Below are positions 6,166 through 6,510 of a stretch of DNA of 6,510 nt, piece by piece; within the stretch, counting starts at the first letter, position 1, and each line of letters begins with the position of its first letter. Location of the stretch: the NCBI GenBank assembly GCA_903960645.1, contig CAJCBN010000075.1, positions 1 through 6,510 on the forward strand, in the 5' to 3' direction. The DNA comes from an uncultured Actinomycetes bacterium (GTDB lineage: Bacteria > Actinomycetota > Thermoleophilia > Gaiellales > F1-60-MAGs149). The position numbers were made by a program, and so were the translations under genes. The notes beneath the pieces are model-generated. The model did not search any database, was not told the origin of the DNA, and worked only from the letters and a program-made list of their open reading frames with translations.

Positions 6166-6405
6166 ATGGTCGAGATGGGCATCAACGAGGCCAAAGCGCA
6201 CTTCTCGCGATTGGTGCAGCTGGCGCTTGACGGCGAGGAGGTCATCATCACCCGTCACGGGCGTGGAGCGGTGATGCTGACACCGGTGGCGCAGGCTCCG
6301 CCGACGCTGCAGACGGTTCGAGGCGTGTGGAAGGGTCGTGTGCGGATCGCAGACGATTTCGACGAGCTACCCGAGGAGATCGCCGGCGAGCTCGGCATCG
6401 CGTGA
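6166..6405 (+). CDS. Type II antitoxin, Phd/YefM (VapB-type) family
   Basis: A 79-residue antitoxin expected to bind and neutralise the PIN-domain toxin encoded just downstream and to repress the shared promoter. The N-terminal Phd/YefM fold is clear in MGINEAKAHFSRLVQLALDG (4-23) and EEVIITRHGRGAVMLTPV (24-41). The C-terminal part GVWKGRVRIADDFDELPEEI (53-72) matches the toxin-wrapping tail of VapB partners of PIN toxins, which usually read G-K-I-x-I-A-D-D-F-D-x-L-P. The start is ATG at 6166; a second in-frame ATG at 6175 would shorten the protein by three residues and is also plausible. It overlaps the toxin gene by GTGA. The gene is divergent from the polysaccharide operon and has its own AT-rich promoter/operator, so it is probably an independent module. 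Confidence 0.9.
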   Translation: MVEMGINEAKAHFSRLVQLALDGEEVIITRHGRGAVMLTPVAQAPPTLQTVRGVWKGRVRIADDFDELPEEIAGELGIA

Positions 6406-6510
6406 GGCTGATCCCCGATACGCATGCCGTGCTCTGGTTGCTGGCCGATGATCCCCGGCTGGGAGGCAAGGCGCGCGGGCTTCTCGAATCAGGGCGTCAC
6501 ACCATCCTGC
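6402..6510 (+). CDS. PIN-domain toxin (VapC-type), truncated by window end
   Basis: The first 36 codons of a PIN-domain ribonuclease toxin are visible; family members are about 125-140 residues and cut tRNA, rRNA or other RNA using Mg ions. The start reads MRLIPDTHAVLWLLADDPRL, matching the family opening L-L-D-T-H-x-x-L-W with the first metal-binding Asp at residue 6. The leading segment then continues into the usual first helix region (GGKARGLLESGRHTIL). A proline replaces the common Leu before the Asp. The GTG start at 6402 lies within the antitoxin stop (GTGA). The nearest GAGGAG is about twenty bases upstream, too far for a normal ribosome site, so toxin translation probably depends on coupling to antitoxin translation. 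The remaining acidic residues lie outside the window, so intactness cannot be judged. Confidence 0.85.
   Translation, partial: MRLIPDTHAVLWLLADDPRLGGKARGLLESGRHTIL

Noticed and set aside
1..6510. CRISPR arrays, tRNA or rRNA genes, insertion-sequence ends, integrase or phage genes
   Set aside because: Looked for on both strands; no regular repeats, no cloverleaf-like segments and no transposase or integrase motifs were seen. The window is almost entirely accounted for by coding sequence.

Overview
The window is very GC-rich, with dense, overlapping genes, frequent GTG starts and a TANNNT-type promoter just ahead of a start codon. This fits a high-GC actinomycete-type bacterium, possibly of the Thermoleophilia/Solirubrobacterales kind. 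That placement is inferred from composition and style only; no marker gene is present.

Layout. (1) Positions 2-2259, plus strand: a GT4 glycosyltransferase followed by a DUF418 multi-pass membrane protein, joined by a GTGA overlap. (2) Positions 2256-5978, minus strand: a four-gene operon, read from right to left. It encodes a membrane-anchored GT2 glycosyltransferase, a minimal PglC-type undecaprenyl-phosphate sugar phosphotransferase, a CarB-like ATP-grasp ligase and a ketoacyl-ACP synthase III. All three internal junctions are GTGA overlaps. The two gene groups converge so tightly that their stop codons share the palindrome CTAG at 2256-2259. (3) Positions 5979-6165: a divergent intergenic region with ACGT-core palindromes, an AT-rich patch, a likely operator and a leaderless-type promoter. 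(4) Positions 6166-6510, plus strand: a Phd/VapB-family antitoxin and the start of a PIN-domain (VapC-type) toxin cut by the window end, again joined by GTGA.

Reading. The left 6 kb looks like part of a cell-surface polysaccharide or glycolipid locus. The sugar phosphotransferase would load the first sugar-1-phosphate onto the lipid carrier, and the GT2 and GT4 enzymes would extend it. The ATP-grasp enzyme, KASIII and DUF418 protein are plausible sources of an acyl or aminoacyl decoration. The combination of an initiating PGT with ATP-grasp and KASIII in one translationally coupled operon is the most unusual part of the window. Its product cannot be deduced from sequence alone. The toxin-antitoxin pair at the right edge is an ordinary accessory module, but its promoter/operator is unusually legible.
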